Below, piece by piece: positions 46,558 through 64,000 of a stretch of 64,000 bases of DNA (position 1 is the stretch's first letter; each line of letters opens with the position of its first letter). Location of the stretch: the NCBI GenBank assembly GCA_030062745.1, contig CP099841.1, positions 21,827,398 to 21,891,397 of the forward strand. Reading direction: 5' to 3'. The position numbers and the translations under genes were made by a program. The stretch comes from Capitulum mitella. Taxonomy: Eukaryota; Arthropoda; Thecostraca; Pollicipedomorpha; Pollicipedidae. The notes under the pieces were generated by a model that saw only the letters and a list, made by a program, of their open reading frames with translations, ran no database searches and had not been told where the DNA came from.

Positions 46558-47114
46558 CTAAAAATACTCCTTTCCTTTGTTCCGTTACACACACAGGAAA
46601 ATGGCCCTAATTTGCGAGTTCTCCCTGGTGCGAGCGTGTGGTCGTCGAGGGAGTATTTATGCCGAAAGTTATCCGAAATGTTCCGACCTCAGAGTTGATC
46701 TATGACTCTGGCCTGGTAAACACGCCTCTGCTTTCTAGAGAGACGGCGCGTGAACCCCCAGAGTCCAACGATCTTGTGAATGTCGCAATGATTCATGTGC
46801 AGCCGTCGCACAGGGGAAAATAGCACTGCATCAAAAGAAAGTGAAGATATTGGGAACAAGGCACGGTCTTTACTGGCTTGTATGCCAATGCTTGGTTATC
46901 TTTTCATTTATGATTAGTTTTGAGGAATTTATTCCGCTGTGAGCGTCATTTGACAAAAAAACTGTCTATCTATCTATCTATCTGTGTGTGTTTGCGATCC
47001 AGATTCATGTTTAACTGCTGCCTTGCTAATGCTGCTGGTTGTATAGTCATAATAAAGGTATAATACAGAGGCACTGCGGTCATAGAAAAAAAGAACAGAC
47101 AGTGGATCTCAGCA
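46558..47114. other. Short intergenic stretch with a (CTAT)n array
   Basis: No gene is recognised. A CTAT tetranucleotide array of about six units lies at 46,964-46,990, followed by a short TG run. Confidence 0.6.
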
Positions 47115-47350
47115 GATGAGGTATTGAAACCGACATGGGCTGTTCCAATACCTCATCCGACATTGGAATCGAAAGTCAGATCAACCCCACATACAGTCGC
47201 CGCGCTTAGGCGGCAATGGGCTGCTGAACGTCGCGTTGAACGTTGAACAGCCCATGTTGGTTCCAGTACCTCATCCGACATTGGAACTGACAATGAGATC
47301 AATCCCACATGCAGATGCCGCGCTTCTGCGGCAATGGACTGTTGAAAGTA
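47115..47350. repeat. Two-copy tandem duplication (~118 bases) with nested inverted repeats
   Basis: CCTCATCCGACATTGGAA recurs 118 bases apart (47,151 and 47,269), and both copies contain GCCGCGCTT followed by GCGGCAATGG. GATGAGGTATTG (47,115) is exactly complementary to CAATACCTCATC (47,146). ACATGGGCTGTT is exactly complementary to AACAGCCCATGT further on. Confidence 0.85.
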
Positions 47351-47740
47351 GCCTGCAACTAATCGCGAATTTGCGTGTAACAACTTGTGACCAAAGAACC
47401 GTAAAGTATACCATTTATTTAAACAAAAAGTCGCTCAGGGATTCTTTAGCCAATATTCCAGCCCAGAGTTCTGATCGAAAGCTGCTCTTTCGTTTGAAAA
47501 ACGACTGCGTCGATCTAGTCCCAGTGATGGATGTTTCGGGTTTGATGAAAGGCATCATGTTGGCACTATAGGAATGCTCCTTGGCAAGAGGAACCTCTGC
47601 TTTTTATCCGTCTGGTTCAGCTTAAAGTTCTGACTCCTTCCTTCGCCAAAGTAAACAAGCGGCCACTGGGGAGGAAAACACGGTAGCTAGGAGAGTCGTC
47701 TTCTGTTGGGCAAACCCGGAGACCGGAAACGGTATGTTTT

Positions 47741-49528
47741 TTAACCCGCCCCGACCGGGGGTGGGCAGTTAACCGCCCCCCCTCAGGTTTTTCTGGGATT
47801 GCGAGAGAACGAACCAACGAAAAGAGAACACAGAGCCACAACACTTCGTGTACCTTTTGCTTCATCATTTTTACATCTTGTGTCAAAGTTTTGACCTCAG
47901 GTCAGGTCACGTGCCTGACCTAGGTCAGGTCAAACAGACCTATGTTCAGAAAAGCTTAGCGCCCTGTAACTTTTTGCAAAACAAGATATCACAATAATTC
48001 TTTCAGGAATTAGTGACTTTGATAGATGTAACAAATCTGCTATCTCAGATTTTTCGGAATTTTCCGCGTCATTGGCCTCAGGTCAGCCCCATTTTTAAGA
48101 CATGTCGTTTTTTGGGAAACTGACGGAATATTCCATAACATTTTTAGCGTGATGTGAAGCAGACATCTAGTTACCGTCATTGGAAAAAGTATCAATGACC
48201 TCCAGCCATTGACCTGAGGTCAGGTCACGAATAACTGTGGTGAGCCAAAATGTATCACCGTCAAAATCAGCGATGAATTACTCAGAATGGGTAGAGAATG
48301 GCAGAATTGGCTAGCACTGACGTAAGTAATACCAAGAACCTCGAAAAGTTTTAAAAAATTGCATATTTTGGAAATAAACGGGCTCTCGCGAATAAAGCTC
48401 CGCCAATTGTGAACATTGGTGAATAATGAATTTTTCCAAAATTTAAGCACGAAAAACCATCACAAGAGTCAGTAAGATCAATAAAATCTACATGTATAGG
48501 CTTTTACGCGAAAATAAAGGAACGCTAAAATCAGTTCCCGTTAATTTCTTACTGTGTGCGGCTGAGGCGCACACCAAAAGCCAGCGCGAAAATTGCGGTG
48601 TCTTTAACTCAACGTTTCGACGTATGTATTAAACAAATCCGAGAAATTAGATGTGTATCGGCATTTCCGGACCTTTACTTGTGCGCTGGTGCCTCTATCT
48701 ATGCAGTCACAGCCCTTGCGATTCAGGTCATTTCTCGGTCTCATGCAGACGTCTATGAGAAAATATATATAGGACGTAAATTGCTTACATAGTATCTAAA
48801 ACTAAAATTGAGACCGGTTTCGAGCTCTACTCGTCACAAGCTTTCCAACGGTGTGATTATATTTACGTCGCGTCATAGACGGAAGTAATACCAGGAACCT
48901 CAAAAAGTTTGAAAAAATAGCATGTTTTGGAAATAAACAGGCTCTCGCGAATAAAGCTCCGCAAATTGTGTAGATTGGTAACTAATAAATTTTTCCAAAA
49001 TTTAAGCATAGAAAACCATCACAAGAACCAGTAAGATCAATAAAGTTTACATGGATAGGCTTCTTTCGCGAAAATAAAGGAACGCTAAAATTAGTCCCCG
49101 TCAATTCGTTACTGCATACGGCTGTGGCGCACGCCGACAGCCGGTGCGAGAATTATCGTGTCTTTAACTCGATGTTTCGGGGCATATATTTAACAAATCT
49201 GAGAAATAAGATGTATATCGGCATTTGCGGACCTTTACTTGTGCGCTGGTGCCTTTGTTTATGCGTTATTAGTCACAGCCCTTGAGATTGAGGCCATTTA
49301 TTGGCCTCATGAAGTCCGCTATGAGAAAACATATATAGGACGTAAATTTCTCACATATTATCTAAAACTAAAAATGGGACCAGTTTCGAGCTCTACTCGT
49401 GAGAAGCTTTCCAACGGTGTGCTTATTTGTATTGTGCGACCAACCGTTCGTGAGTTAGAGGGGGCGACCAACTGCCACCCCCGCAGCCGGGCATGATCGT
49501 AACCGACCGATGGTCGTACGCGGGTTAA
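47741..49528. mobile_element. piggyBac-like non-autonomous element, second family, with internal duplication
   Basis: Bordered by TTAA with inverted ends TTAACCCGC...GCGGGTTAA. Subterminal GGGGGTGGGCAGTTAACCGC on the left resembles the complement of the right end (GGGGGTGGCAGTTGGTCGC). It has no transposase frame. It is distinct in sequence from the 35,872/51,642 family but shares the TTAACCC border. The left third carries dense AGGTCA/TGACCT motifs, including TGACCTAGGTCA. Confidence 0.65.
48322..49440. repeat. Internal tandem duplication, period about 569 bases
   Basis: The block starting AAGTAATACCAAGAACCTC near 48,324 recurs near 48,893. Both copies carry GGCTCTCGCGAATAAAGCTC in the middle and GCTTTCCAACGGTGTG at the end. 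Identity is high but imperfect, indicating an old duplication. Confidence 0.88.
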
Positions 49529-49832
49529 TTATGTTTTATTTTACAGATTAATCAAATTGGAACGGATGTCGAAATGCACGCTAAAGCCGATTTTATTGTA
49601 GCAGCATGCCAGTCAATGGGGCATTATCCTGACATTCTGAGATGTTCTGTAGAGTTGAAAGACACTCATGAGTCTGTCGCCTTTTAAATGTGTATGTGTG
49701 TGCGTTTTTTAACATATTTGTGTCTCGTGATGCATTTTCGTATGCCACTCATGGACTATTAAGACCAGTCCTCAATTCGTTATGAGTATGCTGTCGCCGC
49801 CAATAATGCCGCTATTGTGAAATGAACTACTC

Positions 49833-50115
49833 TTAATCTAAAATATGAGTTTCGACTGTCATGTTGCTTTCCATGGCGGGACGGCTGACAGTCTTATTCT
49901 TAAAGTGTGTAGTTAGTCTGATTTGGGTGTTTTGGTCTGTTGGGGTGGCGTTGGTCTTTACTATGCTCTGGAAGAGTTTTTTCATCGACTTTTTTGAAGA
50001 GTGCAACCGTTTTTTTTTGTAGGACAGCTGGTGGCATAATTTGTCATCATGTGGCGTTGGCTTTCGATGGTTTAAGGCAGACCTGATCTCCTTACCCACT
50101 GTGGCTTTTACTTAC
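49833..50115 (-). mobile_element. Penelope-like element fragment
   Basis: The minus-strand frame includes KKLFQSIVKTNATPTDQNTQ followed by IRLTTHFKNKTVSRPAMESN. This is the region just before the GIY-YIG endonuclease in Penelope-like retroelements, and it parallels the fragment at 53,370. The piece is short and clearly an old relic. Confidence 0.6.
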
Positions 50116-50640
50116 TGATGCTGGTCGATACATGAACGTGGCCAGTGAACGCCTAGAGTGTTAACGTACGGTCGTCATCCATTCATTCAAACGGCGACCT
50201 TTCAAATGCAGTTCTGACTAGCCCACCACTCGTCAGGAACTACAGCGCTGTAAGCAAATCACTGGAAATAGAGTTTATTCTTTTATTGAAATTGACCAGG
50301 AGATGAGGTTTGTCTGAATCTGTGGAGTGCCAGTAGTAGTAGAACCCGTAGTAATTTGCCCCCTTCCCTTCCATGGTTTTTTTAAGGATAACTCAAGAAC
50401 GAATGAAGCCAGGTCAATCAAATTTACTCTACCTCCTTTTACTGAATGGCGCACCTTTCAGTACTTATGTTTAATACCTTACTGATGTTTGATATCCAGC
50501 TTTAAGTCCATCTCCAAAGGTAAATGGGCTAGGTCAGGCCAAAGTCAGATCGATTATTAATGAAAAGGCGAAACATAAGGCAAATTTTAAACAACTGCCA
50601 ACACTCAAGTTTTGAGATGAAAACAAACATTTTGCTTGAG
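50116..50640. other. Intergenic stretch, no feature recognised
   Basis: No coding signal. It contains scattered AGGTCA-type motifs (for example AGGTCAGG near 50,532) but no clear structure. Confidence 0.5.
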
Positions 50641-51238
50641 TATATAAATATTTATTTAGGAAAAATATGAAAACAGTTTGGGTGACATGAGACCAGGTCA
50701 TCAGATCAGTTAAAAGTCAAAACTAACAAAATCATTTTCAGCTCTGGAGTTAAAATACATTCATGTCATTGATACGGTTGATGTGTTGTGTATCATCACA
50801 TGAACATTCATCAAAACCGTAAGTTATATGACTCATCACAGGGCCTTCAGGTCAGGAGAGCAGAGAATATGACGTTTGACACAGAGATCGTATGATATCA
50901 AAGTGGACTTGTGCGTAATTCAGTGACACGAAAGGGGTGCATTTAATCCCTGTCACCATAAAACGTCACAGAAGGTCGCAGAAAACGACCCTGATGCGTT
51001 CCAAAGGTCAAAAGTTAAGTTTTGAACCTGGATAAGGTCACCAGTATAGTCTGTGATACGTAGGAGGAAATTAGGTTTCGTATGTAAGTACAACCGTTTG
51101 ACGTGAGTGTATAACTACATATCTAAACAAAATATGGAGACAGTTTGGGCGAAATGAGGTCAGGTCATCAGGCCAAGTCAAAGTCAGAACGAGAAAAATG
51201 ATAATTCCGGCTCTGGAGTTTAAACCGTAAATTGTATG

Positions 51239-51261
51239 GAGGTATTGTACCACAATACCTC
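51239..51261. repeat. Perfect hairpin
   Basis: GAGGTATTGT-ACC-ACAATACCTC: 10-base arms and a 3-base loop. The core GAGGTATTG is shared with the inverted repeat at 47,115. Confidence 0.9.
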
Positions 51262-51285
51262 TAAAACCAAAAGTTTGAAATCAGT

Positions 51286-51315
51286 ATCAGGTCAGGTCAG
51301 GTCAGGTCGGGTCAT
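51286..51315. repeat. (AGGTC)n pentamer run
   Basis: Four to five tandem CAGGT/AGGTC units ending in CGGGTCATG. Consecutive units give overlapping AGGTCA half-sites. Confidence 0.9.
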
Positions 51316-51641
51316 GAGAGAAGAAATGGGAGCTTCGGTACACCGTTCGTGTGGTATCAGAGTGGGCTTGTGCGTAATTTGATGACACGAACGGAATGAA
51401 TCTAACTCCTGTCATCATGAAACATAACCGAAGGTCGCCAAATTGGCCTTAATGCGTACCAAGGTCAAAAGTCAAGTTTTTACCTTGGATCGAGTCACCT
51501 CTTTCATCCAGACTATGGCGAGTAGAGGAAAATTAGGCTTCGTAAGTGAGATACAGTCTGTACCTCACGAATATTTTCCTGTTTTCAGACATTACCATGC
51601 CGTCTTGTACCATGTGTCACAGTGAGGTATGGACAACGATC

Positions 51642-52858
51642 TTAACCCTATTCCCGGTGGGCTAAATGACATGGTCGATTCCCGGCAGAGGGGACCGATT
51701 GCCCCCCCCCGAGATCTCGAGAACTACACATCCGATTTCATGGCAACAAACGGCAATCGATTTGCCGTGACGTAAACTACATTTTTGTAAAAAAAAATTT
51801 CAAAATTTTGAGAGGAATGGATACGGGGGATGGGCAAAATGTTAAAATTAGTGGTATTTTTGAACTTCTTATAACTTCGTTGTTTATGGACCGATTTCGA
51901 TGAAACTGGCATGAATCGAGAGATTGTGGATGGGACTATTACCATTGGTACACACATTTGAAATTTTGAGCAGATTCATAGGCGTTCACAGGGTTTCAAA
52001 AATAGGAGGAATAGTTTTTCAACAACTGAATGAACAAAACGGGCAAGAACACTTTTTTGGCTTCTGCTAGTCATGTTATGCTAAAGAAGTACAAATCGCA
52101 TTACAATGTTTGTATAATGTTAACATAAGCGGTGCCAGGGACATGAAAAAGGGGAACTGTCATGATCACACGTTCTTCAGATCAACTTGTGACCTTTGAC
52201 CTTAAATGACCTCCAGTGACCTTGGAGTCACTCGGAATGATCCCGTAGGCATTTAATATTGTCTGTAAACGTTTTCATTCATTTGAATTTGCTCTATTTA
52301 TTTTATTGTTATACATTTTACGGCTATTGTGATATAGGGTACGCGCACTGACATTTTAGGTCATAGCTCTGTGGCCCGACCAGATATCAAACTGAAACGT
52401 GGTACGCAAACAAAGGACACCATTCTACGTGACATGTATTCCGGGTTTGGCATTTAAAAAAAAAAAATAGCGCCGAAATTATTGCAGTAAAACCAGATAT
52501 TGATTTTTGACCTTGACCTGACCTTGTAAAATGACCTCACATAAATAAAATTGTATCTATACGTTGCCCAATTATTTTTCTATACATCCATATAACGTTT
52601 TAAGTTCTATCTTAAAAACGTTATCTTTGACAGCCATTTTCCTTTTACCCTCAACATGACCAAAAATGGCCTGAAGTGCCTCCCAAAAACGTTGCCTGAC
52701 TCCGCCCCTGAGCAAGATAGAATTTTGAAATTTTGTCACGGCACGTAGAAAGAATAGCTAAGAAAAGCGATTAAGTTTCGTGAAGCTGCGTCAAAAATTC
52801 TGGAATTAGCAAGCAAAAACCCAAGGGGGATTCAGCCCCCTGCGGGGAATAGGGTTAA
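51642..52858. mobile_element. piggyBac-like non-autonomous element, copy 2
   Basis: Begins TTAACCCTATTCCCGG and ends GGGGAATAGGGTTAA, with TTAA at each border. It has the same orientation, nearly the same length (1,217 against 1,219) and the same internal order as 35,872-37,090, with many point differences and small indels. It has no transposase frame. It includes the same TGACCTTTGACCT motif, at 52,190. Confidence 0.82.
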
Positions 52859-53369
52859 GGCTAAATGAGGCCATTAAAGGCGCAGCAGGAAAACAGCTTT
52901 GGGTTTTCATGTTGAGTCATGTATCAAAACCATCCAACGCGATATTTCAGCGCAATGGAACAGCGAACAGAAAGACAATCAACTTCAAGGTTAATTTACG
53001 CCATGGCCTTCACCTTGACCTTGGCATTACGGCAGACAGCTATATTTCTCTATTTGTCTTCTTTAATTTGGTGGCACTTTTAGTCATCTTACAGTGGTCA
53101 GTTTGTCTCTAGAGGGTCAAAACCAAGACCTCTACGCAAAACGCGCGAGACCCTGACTTTGACATCTTTGGGTCGTCTGGAAGGTCAACAGTATGAGATA
53201 GATGTATAACTATAAGATGTTTTGAAGTAGAAGGATGGGGCTACATATTGGCGTCTTTCCATGTAGTTTCTTTCACCAGTTAGTGAGGTTGGTCAGCTTG
53301 ACCCTTCATCCAGCACTAAGCATAGTGGAAAAAGTTCCAACACTTTACGGGGTAAACCGTCATAACCCA
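52859..53369. other. Intergenic stretch, no feature recognised
   Basis: Only short frames. A plus-strand frame at 52,909-53,112 has a hydrophobic end (FFNLVALLVILQW), but no family is recognised. Confidence 0.5.
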
Positions 53370-53910
53370 ACGGTGCGCGATAAAAAACCACGCCACCAGA
53401 TGTTTTGCAAACACAGATGCACTCTTCACGCAAGCTCGATGAAGAAAGTCCTGCAGAGCATAGTAAAGACTGATGTTATCCCAACAGACCAAAGCACCCA
53501 AGTCAGACTCACTATCTACGAAAAGAGTAGGACCATTAGTAGCCTCGTCATGCAAAGCAATGAGAGCCGAAACAAAGAAACTGGAACGTACCGAGGTAGT
53601 TTGGCAATTTAAGTGCCCACACGGAGATAACCGGCTCCGCAACGCAAACTGCACTGGTACAACTCTGCCGCGTCACACGACCATGCACTTGCAGGAGGGA
53701 GCGCATGACCAACAGACGCGCAAACCGCACAGCCGCGAACCCCTGCGTTTCTGACCTAACCAAAATGCACGGATCCTGAAGTCCTGGTCTAGCAAATGCC
53801 GACTGCAGGTCTTAGATGCGATTGTCATCGGAGGCAAGATGCCAGAGCCCAACAAGCAGCTGAAATTTTGCATCCGTCTGGACTTTTTTAGTCACCTCGT
53901 AACAGGGTGA
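53370..53910 (+). mobile_element. Penelope-like element fragment with GIY-YIG-type C-terminus
   Basis: Colinear plus-strand pieces are SSMKKVLQSIVKTDVIPTDQ, VRLTIYEKSRTISSLVMQSN, VVWQFKCPHGDNRLRN and HTTMHLQEGA, ending in LQVLDAIVIGGKMPEPNKQL. This is the arrangement of the reverse-transcriptase tail and GIY-YIG endonuclease of Penelope-like retroelements. It is a broken relic that ends at a natural-looking C-terminus near 53,910. The reverse transcriptase core is absent. Confidence 0.7.
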
Positions 53911-54266
53911 CTAAATGGCCGGAGATAGGCAGAGAGAGAAAGGAGAGAACAGAGGGAAAACGTTTCGTGTATTGATGTGATTTTGACTGATATATGATCT
54001 AGAATTTTTCGGTGCTTATCAAATTTTATCTCGAAATGCATGCTCCTTTTTTTGTGCAACCTTGAATGTTTGGCATGCCCAGTCACATTGCTTTCAACAC
54101 GAGTAATGAATTCCTTGAAACGTTAGGGGATCATAAATATAAATGACAGATGGCGACCTCATATACGACTTACCAAAGCCAACGAAGGACCTCATCCTAA
54201 ACACAGAAAAAAACGCCCAAGAGGCTCATGAACTGTGCATATGCGCTTTCATTTAATAAGACTTGC

Positions 54267-62486
<8,220 letters not shown>

Positions 62487-62990
62487 TTATGCCGACAAAG
62501 AGGATTCATGTCTTGGTGGGATCATCTTTAGAGAGTTGGACGTGAAATAGGATTGGACGGCAAGGTTGCTCCCCTTTTCATGCGTTTTCAGAGAGGACGG
62601 TTGGTCAAGGTGTTCGGAGTCTAGCAGCTGCATATTGTTGGCGCAAGACACCAGATGTCCGTGTGGTACGTGGGATGGGAGATCGTTCGTGAAAAAGCTG
62701 AAGAGGATCGGACCGACAAAGGATGTGTGGGAAACACGATAAGAGAAAAGAAATGGCGGGAACCGGCCTTCACCAGCTGCCGTCGATCGGTCAGGTCTCA
62801 AACCGTATCGGGTCAACTTGGTACCACCGGGGCTTGGTCAGGAGGACGCCACGGCCAACGCTATCGAAAGCACGACTAAGGCCGATGAAAATTACCGCTA
62901 CTACGTGGCCTCCGTCGACGCCCCGTTGAGGGGTTGGCAGATTAGAGCACACTGGTCTTTTGTAATGCCTTTTGATGAACTTTCCATGCT
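62487..62990 (-). mobile_element. Decayed LINE reverse-transcriptase fragment
   Basis: Minus-strand pieces in order are GGHVVAVIFIGLSRAFDSVG and VLLTKPRWYQVDP (palm motif A region), then VGPILFSFFTNDLPSHVPHG and HLVSCANNMQLLDS (motifs B-C), then LQSYFTSNSLKM-like sequence. Intact relatives read YADD where this copy has CANN, so the catalytic aspartates are lost. Frameshifts separate the pieces. It is close in style to, but not the same copy as, the element at 42,486. Confidence 0.8.
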
Positions 62991-64000
62991 ACGCCCTTAA
63001 TCACGAAAATTCGAGGACGCTTTCACCATGCCTCTCTGGCGAAGCCACGTTCAGCAGGAAAAAACCACGCTCATCGGTCGGCATACGTCGGAGGCGGTCC
63101 CAGTCATCAGGAGACAATCTACGCTTGCCAGCCACGAACGCCCACCGCTGACCCGCTCGGTCTGCCCTGGGGCGGGGCACGGCCAGGACCTGTCGCCGGG
63201 GTACGGCCACGCCCGCCGGCACGGGGTCCGGCCGGAGGCACGGTGTGTAAGAGGAACTCTCCCCCAGAGGAGGGTTCCTTCCCACCACTGCGGGGTCCCG
63301 CCTGGGTTGTTCGCAGTGTGCCGGGGACGGGCATGTCCCTATGCCATACCGTACTCAGATAGGTCATTATCTGCGATAAACCTGGCGGAGCTGCTTCGTG
63401 ATTTGTGCATTTACAGAACACCTGCGAAACAAATTATCCACCATACCGAGCGTGGCGGAAGATCAGTCGCTGGATGTCACGGGAGAAAAACGCCGCCATA
63501 TGGCTGATTCAGTTGGTACGATTTTCCACTGCGAGTTCCCGCAGTGGAATTTCGTAGCCGCCATTTTTACGGGTATGGTCGATTTCCATTTCATAAATTT
63601 TTGCTAGCCCTCGGAAATTCTTGCACATACTTCTGAAGGAAACCGAAATTAAGTAGTAAAAGCCTTCATCCAAAACACATTTCAGGCACTGCAAATGAGC
63701 AAACTATTTTAATGAAAAGTATATGGCCATTGCATACCACAACATTTACATAAGTGTGGTTGTTTTAGTTATGACCGATTAATTACGGCGTTTTCGAGCG
63801 ATACCCTTGGTCAACAACCCTTTCGATATCCTTGGTCGACAACTGCATTTCGAGCCTAGGGTGACGTACGACAAGCAGAGAAGTTTTCAGTTACAACAGC
63901 CGCAATCAGTTGAGGCCGTATAACAACAAAAACCATCTGATAATTTCATGCAGCTACAATGAACGTCTTCCTGCGCCACCTGGTCCGGCTTATAAGGAGA
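62991..64000. other. Terminal stretch, no gene recognised
   Basis: A GC-richer patch at 63,100-63,330 carries frames on both strands (plus 63,028-63,507; minus 63,001-63,288) without recognisable content. A perfect hairpin lies at 63,524. The rest is AT-rich. Confidence 0.45.
63524..63549. repeat. Perfect stem-loop
   Basis: TTCCACTGCG-AGTTCC-CGCAGTGGAA: 10-base perfect stem and 6-base loop, followed by TTTCGTAGCC. Confidence 0.9.

Larger units (their letters stand above)
50641..51550. repeat. Two-copy diverged tandem repeat, period about 460 bases
   Basis: Copy 1 (about 50,660-51,090) and copy 2 (about 51,128-51,550) share the same order of motifs: AAAATATGRARACAGTTTGG, CTCTGGAGTT, GTGGRCTTGTGCGTAATT, CAAAGGTCAAAAGT and AGGAAATTAGG-type blocks. 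They are diverged, so the duplication is old. Both are rich in AGGTCA-like half-sites. Confidence 0.8.

Noticed and set aside
63001-63507. Overlapping frames on both strands near the window end
   Set aside because: Both are GC-driven, with no domain or family resemblance.
63535-63575. U4 snRNA-like start
   Set aside because: Only GCAGTGG and CGTAGCC match; the following 5' stem-loop of U4 is absent.

Overview
The window is nuclear DNA from an animal, most likely an invertebrate. Two conserved eukaryotic genes are split by GT-AG introns and sit among decayed LINEs, Penelope-like fragments, small DNA transposons and simple repeats. I lean towards an arthropod such as a crustacean because of the look of the LINE and Penelope fragments, but the window does not settle this. 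There are no operons, CRISPR arrays or prokaryotic features. All work was by eye, so exon edges come from reading-frame continuity, GT-AG sites and remembered human and fly proteins.

Region 1 (1-17,660, plus strand) holds a GC-rich ARID1/osa (BAF250) gene. Thirteen coding exons between 4,078 and 17,502 join in phase into 1,460 codons. They cover a Pro/Gly/Gln-rich N-terminal part, the ARID DNA-binding domain, a long Pro/Gln-rich linker and the complete C-terminal BAF250 domain. The true first coding exon is not resolved; a CpG-island-like block at 1-950 is the probable 5' end. A canonical AATAAA follows the stop.

Region 2 (17,660-20,960) is intergenic, with a hAT-like MITE and microsatellites. 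From about 18,850 to 21,610 the DNA is strikingly poor in CpG compared with both sides.

Region 3 (20,986-29,864, plus strand) is a complete VPS45 gene: twelve coding exons, 565 residues, all in phase. VPS45 is the Sec1/Munc18 protein of endosome/trans-Golgi SNARE fusion. Two of its introns begin with minisatellites whose units copy the splice donor, and an ARID1 intron ends in another minisatellite flush with the acceptor.

Region 4 (29,865-64,000) holds no protein gene I can support. It contains three TTAA-flanked piggyBac-like non-autonomous elements (two are copies of one ~1.2 kb family), three LINE reverse-transcriptase remnants, two Penelope-like fragments, a tRNA-derived SINE head, several tandem duplications, hairpins and an orphan GC-rich block near 32-33.3 kb. 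Many of these repeats carry AGGTCA-type motifs, including perfect nuclear-receptor DR1 sites.

The two genes are functionally unrelated (chromatin remodelling and vesicle fusion) and are simply neighbours. I found no coherent undescribed gene system. The most unusual signal is the set of minisatellites that abut and replicate splice sites.
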